64,000 nt of DNA from Streptomyces sp. NBC_01478 (GCF_036227225.1 NZ_CP109444.1:2771501-2835500); one strand, 5' to 3'. Counted from the first letter of the stretch, positions 49,483 through 58,282 are shown. The notes: generated by a model not told the origin, from the letters alone. Made by a program: numbers and translations.

Positions 49483-50565
49483 TCAGAACACCACCAGCGC
49501 TCGTCCGCCCTTCCCCGCCACCATGTTCTCGAACGCCGCCGGAATCCCGTCCAGCGCGATCCGTTCCGTGACCAGCGCTCCCAGGTCGAGGCGTCCGGCC
49601 CGCACGTGCTCGGCGAGCACCGGCAGGTCCTTCGCCGGGTCGGAGTTTCCGTAGACGCAGCCGCTCAACGTCCTTCCCCAGTGGAAGAGTTCGAGGGCGT
49701 TGAAGGTGACCTGCTGGTCCTTGCCGCCGATGCCGACCACCGTGGTGCGGCCGCCGCGGCGGGTGGACTCCCAGGCGGTGCGGATGGTGACCGCCCGGCC
49801 GACGCATTCGACGGCGACGTCCACGCCCTGCTTTCCGGTGAGGGCGCGGATCTCCCGGGCCGTGGTGTCGGAGGCGACCACGTAGTCCGTCGCTCCGGCC
49901 GCGCGCGCCAACTCCTCCTTCTCCGGGGAGACATCGACGGCGACGATCGTCGTGGCGCCCGCGATCCGGGCCGCCTGGAGCGTCGAGAGACCCACTCCGC
50001 CGACACCGAACACCGCGACCGTCTCGCCCTCCCGCACCCGCGCCGAGTGGTGGACGGCGCCGTAGCCGGTGAGGACGGCGCAGCCCAGAAGTGCCGCGTC
50101 CGTCAACGGGATTCCGCCCGGGAGGGGGAGGACACAGGCCGCGGATACGACCGTCTCCTCGGCGAACGCGGCGACGTTCAGGCCGGGGTGGAGGTCGCTG
50201 CCGTCGGAGCTGCGGTGGGCATAGACGTCGGCGGCGCCGTTGAGGGCGTTGGCGCAGAGCCAGACCTCGCCGAGTGTGCAGGCGTGGCAAGTACCGCAGG
50301 ACGGCGCCCAGTTGAGGACGACGGAGTCGCCGGGCGAGATGTGGGTGACGTCCTCCCCCACGGCCACCACCGTGCCCGCGCCCTCGTGGCCGAGGACCGC
50401 CGGGACCGGCACGCGCATGGTGCCGTTGGTCAGGGACAGGTCGGAGTGGCAGACCCCGGCGGCGGCGAGGCGGATCCGGACCTGGCCGGGGCCGGGATCC
50501 GGGAGGTCGATCTCCGTGATCTCCAGCGGAGCGCCCACGGCGGGCAGGACTGCGGCGCGAACCAT
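49483..50565 (-). CDS. Zinc-dependent alcohol dehydrogenase (MDR, class III-like group)
   Basis: The 360-aa enzyme has the catalytic-zinc residues in GVCHSDLSLTNG and LGHEGAGTVVAVGEDV, the structural-zinc loop CGTCHACTLGEVWLC near 90-104, and the NAD-binding FGVGGVGLSTLQAARIAGA near 185. It oxidises a primary alcohol to the aldehyde. It follows an aldehyde dehydrogenase gene by 27 bp, so alcohol to acid conversion is the likely joint task. The operon is probably repressed through the TetR operator at 52021-52039. Confidence 0.92.
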   Translation of the reverse strand: MVRAAVLPAVGAPLEITEIDLPDPGPGQVRIRLAAAGVCHSDLSLTNGTMRVPVPAVLGHEGAGTVVAVGEDVTHISPGDSVVLNWAPSCGTCHACTLGEVWLCANALNGAADVYAHRSSDGSDLHPGLNVAAFAEETVVSAACVLPLPGGIPLTDAALLGCAVLTGYGAVHHSARVREGETVAVFGVGGVGLSTLQAARIAGATTIVAVDVSPEKEELARAAGATDYVVASDTTAREIRALTGKQGVDVAVECVGRAVTIRTAWESTRRGGRTTVVGIGGKDQQVTFNALELFHWGRTLSGCVYGNSDPAKDLPVLAEHVRAGRLDLGALVTERIALDGIPAAFENMVAGKGGRALVVF

Positions 50566-50592
50566 GCGAGGCCTCCTAGAGGGTCAACGGGA

Positions 50593-51981
50593 TCAGAACT
50601 GAAGGGACTTGGTCTGGAGGTACTCGGACAGCCCGTGCGCGCCGAGTTCCCGGCCCACCCCCGACTGCTTGTAACCCCCGAACGGAGCACGGGGGTTGAA
50701 CCGCCCGCCGTTGATGTCCACCTGCCCCGTCTCCAACCTCCGTGCGAACGCGACCGCTTCCGCCTCCTCGCCGGCCCACACCGCGCCCGCCAGCCCGTAC
50801 ACCGTGCCGTTGGCGATGCGCACGGCGTCGTCCTCGTCCTCGTAGCGGAGGATGGAGAGGACCGGGCCGAAGATCTCCTCCTGGGCGATCGTCATGTCGG
50901 GGGTCACATCGGCGAAGACGGTCGGGCTGATGAAGTAGCCCTGTGGGTGCGGGGGTTCGAGGCCGCCCGCCACCAGGCGCGCGCCCTCCGTCACACCCTT
51001 CTCGATGTAACTCCGCACCCTCGCCCGCTGCTTGGCGTTGACGACCGGGCCGATGCGGTCGCCGTACTTCGCGGCGGCCGTCGAGGCCAGCTCCACGGCC
51101 TCGTCGTACTGGTCGCGGTGGACCAGCATCCGGGTCCAAGCGCTGCATGTCTGGCCGGAGTTGGACATCACGTTGGCGACACCGACGTTGACGGCCTTGG
51201 CGAGGTCGGCACTGGGGAGGATGACGTTGGCGGACTTGCCGCCGAGTTCGAGAGCGACCTTCTTGATCGCGGCGCCCGCCGTGGCACCGATCTGGCGGCC
51301 CACCGCCGTGGAGCCGGTGAAGGAGACCAGGTCGACGCCCGGGTGTTCGGCGAGGGCCTGGCCTGCGATCGGGCCGAGGCCGGTGACGAGGTTGAAGACA
51401 CCGGCCGGGAGGCCCGCCTCGTCGACCGCCTCGGCGAACAACTGGGCGGTGAGCGGGGTGTCTTCGGCCGGCTTCAGCACCACCGTGCAGCCGGCCGCGA
51501 GGGCGGGGGCGACCTTGGCGACGATCTGGTGGAGGGGGTAGTTCCAGGGGGTGATCGCGCCGACCACGCCGATCGGTTCCTGGTAGACCGTCGAGTTGCC
51601 GACCTTCTCCTCGAAGGCGTGGGTCGCGGCGAGTTCGGCGTACGAGCCCGCCACCGCGATCGGCACGCCCGCGTGGACGGCCTGCGAGAAGGCGAGCGGG
51701 GAGCCCAGTTCGGCGGTGACCGTCTCGGCGATCTCGTCCTTGCGGGCGACGAGCACGTCCCGCAACGCCGCCAGGCGCGCGGCGCGTTCGGCGGGCGGGG
51801 TCGCGGCCCAGCCCGGGAGGGCGGCACGGGCTGCCCGTACGGCGGTGTCGACGTCGGCGGGGCCGCCGGCCGGGACGCTGCCGATCACCCGCTCGTCGAC
51901 CGGGTTCACCACGTCGATGACCTCCCCGCCCGCCGCGGGGCGCCAGGCGCCGTCGATGTACATGCCGTCGTGTGCCTTCAT
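50593..51981 (-). CDS. NAD-dependent aldehyde dehydrogenase
   Basis: The 462-aa ALDH superfamily enzyme has the substrate-region TPWNYPLHQIVAKVAPAL near 152, catalytic Glu in ALELGGKSANVIL-type segment near 250 and catalytic Cys in SNSGQTCSAWTRML near 287, with the C-terminal PFGGYKQSGVGRELG. ATG 51981 (MKAHDGMYIDG) is chosen; a longer frame runs into the operator. It forms an operon with the downstream alcohol dehydrogenase. The substrate is unknown. Confidence 0.93.
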   Translation of the reverse strand: MKAHDGMYIDGAWRPAAGGEVIDVVNPVDERVIGSVPAGGPADVDTAVRAARAALPGWAATPPAERAARLAALRDVLVARKDEIAETVTAELGSPLAFSQAVHAGVPIAVAGSYAELAATHAFEEKVGNSTVYQEPIGVVGAITPWNYPLHQIVAKVAPALAAGCTVVLKPAEDTPLTAQLFAEAVDEAGLPAGVFNLVTGLGPIAGQALAEHPGVDLVSFTGSTAVGRQIGATAGAAIKKVALELGGKSANVILPSADLAKAVNVGVANVMSNSGQTCSAWTRMLVHRDQYDEAVELASTAAAKYGDRIGPVVNAKQRARVRSYIEKGVTEGARLVAGGLEPPHPQGYFISPTVFADVTPDMTIAQEEIFGPVLSILRYEDEDDAVRIANGTVYGLAGAVWAGEEAEAVAFARRLETGQVDINGGRFNPRAPFGGYKQSGVGRELGAHGLSEYLQTKSLQF

Positions 51982-52020
51982 CGTGCTGCCTCCCGGGCGT
52001 GACGTCGTCGTCCGCCTCAC

Positions 52021-52039
52021 AAACTAGCGGTGTTAGTTT
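52021..52039. promoter_or_regulatory. TetR operator of the aldehyde/alcohol dehydrogenase operon
   Basis: AAACTAGC-GGT-GTTAGTTT is an inverted repeat with one mismatch, of the same type as 46611-46629. A TAGTTT -10-like box for the minus-strand operon lies inside it. Confidence 0.7.
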
Positions 52040-52078
52040 TCCGGCGCCAGGGACCCCGGTCACGGGTACCAGGTCGGT

Positions 52079-52531
52079 TCAGAAATCGGCCCGGGCCCGG
52101 TCGTCCACCCGCCCCACCGCCTCCTGCGCGAAGGCCTTCTCGTACGCCCGCCGGATCTCCTCGATCTTCCGGTCGCCCGCACCCGCCGCCGTCACCGGAT
52201 ACAGCAGGATCAGCTCGTACGACCGCTCCTTCTCGATCTTCCCGTTCGCGTCCCGCCACTGCCCGCGCCCGTTCTGCACGGTGAGCCCGTCCGGGAAGTC
52301 CGGTGTGACCTCCTTGTCGACGAAGGCCGTGAACTGCCGGTCGGTGACGGCCGGTCCACCGTCGGGCCGCTCGGTACCGAAGAAGAGCTGCGTCTCGACG
52401 TACGGCGTTCCGCGCGTCGGCGCGGGCGAGGTTTCCGCGTCGAGGCCGGCGTAGGCGGTGGGGGCCGCGGCCGCCAGGAGGAGGCCGGCGATCGCGAGGG
52501 CTGCCCGGTTTCGGGTGAAATGGAAGCTCAT
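52079..52531 (-). CDS. Secreted DUF3574 protein
   Basis: Start ATG 52531 (MSFHFTRNR) gives a signal peptide (ALAIAGLLLAAAAPTAYAG). The mature part matches DUF3574: VETQLFFGTERPDGG, ITDRQFTAFVDKEVTPDFPDG-like segment and GRGQWRDANGKIEKERSYELILLYP, with a conserved acidic helix near the end. It is about 150 aa, full length for the family. The function is unknown. It starts 20 bp after the ABC ATPase stop on the same strand. Confidence 0.88.
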   Translation of the reverse strand: MSFHFTRNRAALAIAGLLLAAAAPTAYAGLDAETSPAPTRGTPYVETQLFFGTERPDGGPAVTDRQFTAFVDKEVTPDFPDGLTVQNGRGQWRDANGKIEKERSYELILLYPVTAAGAGDRKIEEIRRAYEKAFAQEAVGRVDDRARADF

Positions 52532-52551
52532 GCGCCTATCCGTACCGGGCG

Positions 52552-53886
52552 TCACTCGTCCAGGTCGGGCAGCCGCGCCGGGGCCGGGGAGATCCGTTCG
52601 CCGTGCTGGTCGAAGACGAACAGGTGGGCGATGTCGACGAGGAGGGGGACCTGCATGCCGTGCCGGAGTTCGATGTCGGGGGTGGTGCGGACGACCAGGT
52701 CGCCGGGGAGGCGCCCCTCGGGCGGTACGAGGTCGGGTTCGGCGTCGGCCGGGTGGTCCAGGGTGACGACCGGTCCGGCGCGCAGCGCGCCCGCGCGTCC
52801 GCGCAGCCGGTCCAGGACACCGCCCTCGCGTCGGCGGCGCCGGGCCGGGCGGGCGGGGCGCGGGGCCTCCAACTCCGGTACGAGGGCGGGCCGGGAGCCG
52901 GTGTTGAAGTGGACGAGGACCTCGTGGCCCTGGAACTCCACGTGCTCGACGAGGCCGCTGATCGCCACCTCGCCGGGGCGGGCGGCGGCGGGCTTGGCGA
53001 TGCGGATGGCCTCGGAGCGCAGGCCGACGACGACCTCGCGGCCCTGCTGGACACGGAGCAACTGGTGGTCCAGGCACAGGGGTTCGGGCAGTCTGAGGTA
53101 CTGCTTGCCGAGACTGATGGTCATCGCGCCGTCCAACGGGGCCCGGACCAGGCCGCGCAGGAGGTTGATGCGCGGGGTGCCGATGAAGGCGGCGACGAAG
53201 ACGTTGCGGGGCAGCGCGTACACCGAGCGCGGGGTGCCGACCTGCTGGAGGACTCCGCCGCGCAGGACGGCGACCCGGTCGCCGAGCGACATGGCCTCGG
53301 CCTGGTCGTGGGTGACGTAGACGGTGGTGACGCCCAACTTGCGGGTGAGGGCGGAGATTTCGGCGCGCAGGTGGTTGCGGAGCTTCGCGTCGAGGTTGGA
53401 GAGCGGTTCGTCCATCAGGAACGCGGAGGGGTGGCGGGCGATGGCCCGGCCCATCGCGACGCGCTGGCGTTCGCCGCCGGAGAGCTGGCTGGGGAAGCGT
53501 TCGAGGAGGTCCTCGATGCCGAGCATGCGGGCGGTGGCGTCCACGCGCGGGCGTGGGTCCTCGCCGGGGGTCTCGATGCGCAGCGGGAAGCCGATGTTGT
53601 CGCGGCTGGTCATGCTCGGGTAGAGGGCGAAGTTCTGGAACACCATCGCCATGTCCCGTTCGGAGGGGGCGAGTTCGTTGGCGTACTCGCCGTCCAGTCT
53701 CAACTCGCCCTCGTCTATCTGCTCCAGGCCGGCGATCATTCGCAGCACGGTCGACTTGCCGCACCCGGACGGCCCGAGCAGGACGAGGAACTCCCCCGGC
53801 GCGATGTCCAGCGACAGCCGGTCCACCACGCGGACGCCTCGCGCATAGGACTTGCTCACGTCGTACAGGGAGATGGCGCGTGTCAT
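52552..53886 (-). CDS. Sugar-type ABC transporter ATPase (MsiK/UgpC family)
   Basis: The 444-aa ATPase has Walker A GPSGCGKST (residues about 38-46), Q-loop FQNFALYPSMT, signature LSGGERQRVAMGRA near 135, Walker B AFLMDEPLSNLDAK near 155, His switch THDQAEAMSLG, then a C-terminal OB (MalK-like regulatory) domain from about 240. A roughly 60-residue Arg/Pro-rich insertion at about 330-390 is unusual. No permease or binding protein lies nearby, so it may energise several sugar importers as MsiK does in Streptomyces. GTP/ATP use is assumed from family. Confidence 0.9.
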   Translation of the reverse strand: MTRAISLYDVSKSYARGVRVVDRLSLDIAPGEFLVLLGPSGCGKSTVLRMIAGLEQIDEGELRLDGEYANELAPSERDMAMVFQNFALYPSMTSRDNIGFPLRIETPGEDPRPRVDATARMLGIEDLLERFPSQLSGGERQRVAMGRAIARHPSAFLMDEPLSNLDAKLRNHLRAEISALTRKLGVTTVYVTHDQAEAMSLGDRVAVLRGGVLQQVGTPRSVYALPRNVFVAAFIGTPRINLLRGLVRAPLDGAMTISLGKQYLRLPEPLCLDHQLLRVQQGREVVVGLRSEAIRIAKPAAARPGEVAISGLVEHVEFQGHEVLVHFNTGSRPALVPELEAPRPARPARRRRREGGVLDRLRGRAGALRAGPVVTLDHPADAEPDLVPPEGRLPGDLVVRTTPDIELRHGMQVPLLVDIAHLFVFDQHGERISPAPARLPDLDE

Positions 53887-53937
53887 GACGAGTGCCCCCG
53901 GGGGCTCACTTGGGCGACGGTGCTCCGCGGTCCGATC

Positions 53938-53960
53938 GCCTCGTACGGTTCGTACGAGGC
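53938..53960. promoter_or_regulatory. Perfect 10-bp hairpin upstream of the ABC ATPase
   Basis: GCCTCGTACG-GTT-CGTACGAGGC sits between the sortase stop and the ABC ATPase start, 51 nt from the latter. There is no T-run on either strand. It may end sortase transcription or be an operator for the ATPase gene. Confidence 0.5.
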
Positions 53961-54060
53961 TTGTGGGTCACGGAAGTTAACGGATTGTGCGCACTCGGGG
54001 GAAGAGACCGGACGGGATCGGGCGGGTCGGTCCGGGTGGTGAGAAAACGGACGGTCATCT

Positions 54061-54855
54061 TCAGCCGGTTCGGGCGCGCTCACGGGTCGCGGTGAGATGG
54101 GCGAAGACGACGGTGTTGCCCGCGTAGCCGGTCCTGCGGTCGTAGCTGCCACCACAGGTGATGAGCCGCAACTCCGGGCGGCCGCGGGCCCCGTACACCT
54201 CCCGGTCGGGAAAGTGCGCCTTCTCGTACGTCTTCACCGCGTCGACCGTGTAGACGGCGGTCCGTCCGTCGGCGCGCCGGACCTCGATCAGGTGGTCGGG
54301 CTTCAGTTCGCTCAGGCCGGCGAAGACGGCGGGACCGGTCATCGTGTCGAGGTGGCCGACGGCGACGGCGGTGCCCTGCTCGCCCGGGGAGGGCCCGTCC
54401 GCGTACCAGCCCACCAGCTTCGGATCGTCGTCCGGGGGCGCGGACATCCGGCGGCCGCGGTCGAGGCGGAGGGGCATGACCGGGGCGTCGACGTCGAGGT
54501 AGGGGATGGCGAGGGCGGTCGCTCGGGAGCGTGGGAGGGGGCGGGGCGGGGGCGCGTGGCGGACCGGACGGGCTGTCGGTCGGGCCGTCGGTCGGGCTGT
54601 CGGCTGCTGGTGGCCTCCGCGTGCGTCCGCACGGGCCTCGTCGGCCTGCGGGTCGGTCCGGGCCGGGCCGGACGCCTCTCCGCCCCCGGCACACCGGGCG
54701 CCGCCGACCACCAGGACGACGCTCACCGCCACCGTTCGCCCCAGCCGGAAGGCGCGCGTCCGGTACCAGGGCCGGCGGACCCGGCCGCGCCGCACCACTC
54801 CGGTGGCGGCGCGGCCGGAACCGTACGGCATGCGGGCGTGGTTACGCCGCACCAT
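54061..54855 (-). CDS. Class F sortase
   Basis: The protein has one N-terminal membrane helix (RLGRTVAVSVVLVVGGARC), a Thr/Arg/Pro-rich linker with RPTARPTA repeats and a sortase domain. Catalytic His is in AVAVGHLDTMTG, Cys in LRLITCGGSYD and Arg in the following RRTGYAGN segment. Class F sortases occur in actinobacteria and cleave LPXTG-like signals; their anchoring role is less clear than class E. ATG 54855 overlaps the upstream secreted protein gene by 14 bp; ATG 54831 is an alternative. The neighbouring protein may be its substrate. Confidence 0.87.
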   Translation of the reverse strand: MVRRNHARMPYGSGRAATGVVRRGRVRRPWYRTRAFRLGRTVAVSVVLVVGGARCAGGGEASGPARTDPQADEARADARGGHQQPTARPTARPTARPVRHAPPPRPLPRSRATALAIPYLDVDAPVMPLRLDRGRRMSAPPDDDPKLVGWYADGPSPGEQGTAVAVGHLDTMTGPAVFAGLSELKPDHLIEVRRADGRTAVYTVDAVKTYEKAHFPDREVYGARGRPELRLITCGGSYDRRTGYAGNTVVFAHLTATRERARTG

Positions 54856-55468
54856 GCGCCCGGCGGCGGAGCCGGAACCAGACCGTCCCGCCGACCGCCA
54901 CGAGCCCCACGGCGGCGGCGCCGGCGACCGGGGTGATGGCGGCGTCACGGGCGAGTCCGCCACCACCGGCGGGCGGACCGCCGTTGGGGCCGCCCGTACC
55001 GCCGCCCGTACCGCCGCCCGTACCGCCTCCGGTGCCACCGCCCGGCGCGCAGGCGACCCAGAAGACCTTCATCTTGCCCGCGCCGTGGCCGAGGTCGGTC
55101 GTCCAGGTGAGTTTGTAGTGCCCGTTGGACAGCGGGATCTCGTCGGTGTGCGCCGCGCCGGCGGTGTCCGTGGTGAGCATGCCCGTGACCGGGACCCCGC
55201 CGGACGACGGCGCCTGGGTCACGATGGACCAGGTGACCTTCTCGGACGGGTCGAAGTTGAAGGCGTCCAGGTAGAAGTGGCAGACGTGGGGGTTGTTGGC
55301 CTGCTCGGCGGTGGGCACACCCGTCCTGTGGATCTTGACGTCCCCGTTGTCACCAGGGGGCGGGGCGGCCGTGGCGGACGCCCCCAGGAGAGCGGTCCCC
55401 GCGACGGTGAGGACCGCGAGAGCGGTGGTTCGGGCACCGGCGCGGCGCGGGAGGGGCGTAGCGGACAT
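54842..55468 (-). CDS. Secreted, membrane-anchored protein linked to sortase
   Basis: The 208-aa precursor has a signal peptide (TTALAVLTVAGTALLGASATA) and a beta-rich domain with one likely disulfide (HVCHFYLDAF...FWVACAPG). A Gly/Thr tract of four GGGT units (12-bp DNA repeats) follows, then a C-terminal apolar helix with RLRRR tail. This is the layout of a surface-anchored protein, but no clear LPXTG is seen; the segment before the helix reads GGGGLARDAAITP. It is translationally coupled to the class F sortase. Function may be surface display. Confidence 0.85.
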   Translation of the reverse strand: MSATPLPRRAGARTTALAVLTVAGTALLGASATAAPPPGDNGDVKIHRTGVPTAEQANNPHVCHFYLDAFNFDPSEKVTWSIVTQAPSSGGVPVTGMLTTDTAGAAHTDEIPLSNGHYKLTWTTDLGHGAGKMKVFWVACAPGGGTGGGTGGGTGGGTGGPNGGPPAGGGGLARDAAITPVAGAAAVGLVAVGGTVWFRLRRRAHGAA

Positions 55469-55480
55469 GAGAGTTCCTCC

Positions 55481-55519
55481 GAGTCAGACGATTTTCATAC
55501 AAATCGTTGTGTCTGACTC
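55481..55519. promoter_or_regulatory. Nested inverted repeat at the promoter/leader of the sortase-linked gene
   Basis: GAGTCAGAC (55481-55489) pairs perfectly with GTCTGACTC (55511-55519), and inside it GATTT (55490-55494) pairs with AAATC (55501-55505). The element is AT-rich, lies 12 nt before the start codon and contains a TATGAA -10-like box on the minus strand. It is a strong operator or leader-hairpin candidate. Confidence 0.55.
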
Positions 55520-55567
55520 TCTTTCACACGCCCGCCCGACATCGTGGGAGCAGCGCCCGGCGCACCG

Positions 55568-56806
55568 TCAGATATCGCTCTTCCGGCTCAGCGGCGATCG
55601 CGTGGCCGGGGTCCCTGCCACGGCTTCGCGCGCCTCCTCGGCCCGTGCGGGCGACCGCAGCGCGACCCCCGCCGAGAGCACCAGCAGCGCGCCGAGCATC
55701 ACGAACGGCGCGGCCACGCCCGCGACTCCGGCGACAAGACCGGCGCCGGCGGGTGCGGCGACCTGGCCGAGGCGGTTGCCGGTGAGCCGTAGGGCGAGGG
55801 CGGTGGAGCGGGCGTCGTCGGGGGCGGCCTGGACGACCGTCGTCATGGAGAGGGGCTGGCCGACACCGAGACAGAAGCCCAGGACCGCGAGCATCAGGCC
55901 GATGGACCAGACCGGCAGGGGGAGGGCGATGCCCGCGCACAGGACGCCGGCCAGGAGACAGGTCGCGGTCAACAGGGCTGCCCGGCCCAGCAGTTGGAGC
56001 AGTGGGGTGAGGACGAGGCGGCAGGCGATGGTGGCCGCCGCGCGGATGCTGAGCAGGACGCCGATCACGGAGGGCGCGATGCCCCGGTGTTCGCCGACCA
56101 CCGGGAGGTAGGCGGTGAGGATGTCGGTGGCGGACAGCACGGAGAGGCTGATGAAGATGCCCGCGGGCACGCCCCGGGCGCCCAGGATGCCGCTCATGGG
56201 CACGCGATCGCCTTGCCGCGCACGGGACTTGACCGTCGTACGGTCCTCGATGCGCCACAGGGACGTGAACGAGACGGCGGCGCCCGCGCCCGCGACGAGC
56301 AGGGCCAGCGCGCTGGTGCCGGCCATGTCGGAGCCGCCGATCAAGGAGCCCGCGGCGATGGGGCCGATGAGCTGGCCGAGGGAGGCGCCGATGGTGAAGT
56401 GGCCGAAGTTGCGGTCCTGTTCGTGCGGGGCGGACTGGCGGGCGACCAGCGACTGGGCGCCGATCACGAAGCAGAGGTGGCCCAGGCCCATCACCCCGCT
56501 CCACATCGCCATCGCCCAGAGGGAGCCCGCGAGTCCGCTCAGTGCGCAGCCGCCGGAGATCAGGACCACGCCGACGGGCAGCAGGGGTGCGCAGCGGCCG
56601 TGGTCGGTGCGGCGGCCGAGCGGTACGGCGGCGAACAGCGGGAGCAGCGCGTACACGCCCGCGATGACGCCGATCGCCCGCTCGTCGGCGCCGAGCGCGA
56701 GGGCCCGGTAGGAGACGGCGGGGCGGGCCATCGACACCGCCCCCTGCGTGAAGCTGAAGGCGATGACGAGGCGGAGCAGCCAGCCGCGGTTCCTGCCGGA
56801 CGCCAT
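55568..56806 (-). CDS. MFS transporter
   Basis: The 412-aa protein has twelve membrane helices with a cytoplasmic loop between the sixth and seventh (IEDRTTVKSRARQGDRVP). A motif-A-like loop is seen in PLGRRTDHGRCAPLLP between helices 2 and 3. It is probably a drug or metabolite exporter. The start is ATG 56806. It lies 23 bp downstream of the citrate transporter gene on the same strand and may be co-transcribed with it. Confidence 0.87.
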   Translation of the reverse strand: MASGRNRGWLLRLVIAFSFTQGAVSMARPAVSYRALALGADERAIGVIAGVYALLPLFAAVPLGRRTDHGRCAPLLPVGVVLISGGCALSGLAGSLWAMAMWSGVMGLGHLCFVIGAQSLVARQSAPHEQDRNFGHFTIGASLGQLIGPIAAGSLIGGSDMAGTSALALLVAGAGAAVSFTSLWRIEDRTTVKSRARQGDRVPMSGILGARGVPAGIFISLSVLSATDILTAYLPVVGEHRGIAPSVIGVLLSIRAAATIACRLVLTPLLQLLGRAALLTATCLLAGVLCAGIALPLPVWSIGLMLAVLGFCLGVGQPLSMTTVVQAAPDDARSTALALRLTGNRLGQVAAPAGAGLVAGVAGVAAPFVMLGALLVLSAGVALRSPARAEEAREAVAGTPATRSPLSRKSDI

Positions 56807-56829
56807 GGTGAAGTCCCTTGTCGCGTAGG

Positions 56830-58272
56830 TCAGATGATGCCGAACAGGATTCCTGCCCCGAGGACGACGAGCGATGTCAGGGCGGCCCACTTGACCACGA
56901 ACCTGGTGTGGTCGCCGAACTCGACCTTGGCCATGCCGACCAGGACGTACACGGCGGGCACCAGCGGGCTCGACATGTGCAGCGGCTGGCCGACGAGGGA
57001 GGCGCGGGCGATCTCCAGGGAGGAGACGCCGTGCGCCTGGCCGGCCTCGGCGAGCACGGGGAGGATGCCGAAGTAGAAGCCGTCGTTCGACATGAAGTAC
57101 GTGAGCGGGATGCTGAGCACGCCGGTGACGAAGGCCATGTGCGGGCCCATGCCGTCGGGGATGTTGTCGACCAGCCAGGTGGCCATGTGGTCGACCATGC
57201 CGGTGCCCTGGAGGACGCCGGTGAAGACGGCGGCGGCGAAGACCATGCCGGAGACGTTGAGGACGTTCTCCGCGTGGGCGCCGAGGCGGGCCTTCTGCTC
57301 TGCCATGTGCGGGAAGTTGACGGTGAGCGCCATCGCCGCGCCGAGCAGGAAGAGGACCGGGATCGGCAGCCACTCCATGATCATGGCGGTGAGCAGGGTG
57401 ACCGTGAGCAGCGCGTTGAACCAGTAGAGCTTGGGGCGCAGGGTCGGTCGGTGGGGGTCGAGGCCCTGGAATCCCTCGTCCTCGTCGGGCAGTTCGGCGT
57501 CGGCGTCCGTGCCGGAGCCCGAACTGCCGGTGGCCTTACGGTCGTTGTCGGCGCCGGAACCGCCGGTGCCCTTCTCCGCGCCCTTGCCGGTACCGGCGCC
57601 CACGAGAACCGTCTCCGACTCGGCGGGCTCCTCCACCAGCACCTCGTCCAGCGTCAGCACGCCGAGCCGCTTGCGTTCGCGGCGGCCGAGGACGTACGCG
57701 AGGACGAGGACGCCCAGCAGGCCCGTGGCGAGTGCCGGGATCATCGGGACGAAGATGTCGCTGGCGCTGAGCTTGAGGGCGGTCGCGGCGCGGGCGGTCG
57801 GGCCGCCCCAAGGGAGCGTGTTCATCACGCCGTTGGCCATCGCGGCGACCCCGGTCATCACGACCAGGCTCATCTTCAGGCGTTTGTACAGCGGGTACAT
57901 CGCCGAGACGGTGATCATGAAGGTGGTCGAGCCGTCGCCGTCCAGCGAGACGATCGCGGCGAGGACCGCCGTGCCGACGACGATCCGCAGGGGATCCGCC
58001 TTGCAGAACTTCAGGATCCCCCGGACGATCGGGTCGAAGAGGCCCACGTCGATCATCACGCCGAAGTAGACGATCGCGAACATGAGCATCGCCGCGGTGG
58101 GCGCGAGGCTGGTGACGCCGTCGATGACGTAGTCGCCGAGCTTGCCGCCCTTTCCTACGAAGACGCAGAACAGCGCGGGTATCAGGACGAGTGCCGCGAT
58201 CGGCGACATCTTCTTCAGCATGATCAGGACCAGGAAGGTCGCGATCATGGTGAAGCCGAGGATGGTCAGCAT
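56830..58272 (-). CDS. citM: CitMHS family metal-citrate:H+ symporter
   Basis: The 480-aa protein has about twelve membrane helices and CitMHS landmarks: GFTMIATFLVLIMLKKMSPIAALVLIP at the start, SLDGDGSTTFMITVSAMYPLYKRL near 120, NTLPWGGPTARAATAL near 165 and YFMSNDGFYFGILPVLAEA near 400. A long, Gly/Ser/Asp-rich cytoplasmic loop (about 225-290) is wider than usual. CitMHS proteins import citrate complexed with divalent metal; Mg or Fe/Ca preference cannot be read. ATG 58272 is the start. The gene symbol is by family. Confidence 0.88.
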   Translation of the reverse strand: MLTILGFTMIATFLVLIMLKKMSPIAALVLIPALFCVFVGKGGKLGDYVIDGVTSLAPTAAMLMFAIVYFGVMIDVGLFDPIVRGILKFCKADPLRIVVGTAVLAAIVSLDGDGSTTFMITVSAMYPLYKRLKMSLVVMTGVAAMANGVMNTLPWGGPTARAATALKLSASDIFVPMIPALATGLLGVLVLAYVLGRRERKRLGVLTLDEVLVEEPAESETVLVGAGTGKGAEKGTGGSGADNDRKATGSSGSGTDADAELPDEDEGFQGLDPHRPTLRPKLYWFNALLTVTLLTAMIMEWLPIPVLFLLGAAMALTVNFPHMAEQKARLGAHAENVLNVSGMVFAAAVFTGVLQGTGMVDHMATWLVDNIPDGMGPHMAFVTGVLSIPLTYFMSNDGFYFGILPVLAEAGQAHGVSSLEIARASLVGQPLHMSSPLVPAVYVLVGMAKVEFGDHTRFVVKWAALTSLVVLGAGILFGII

Positions 58273-58282
58273 GAGTGGAACA

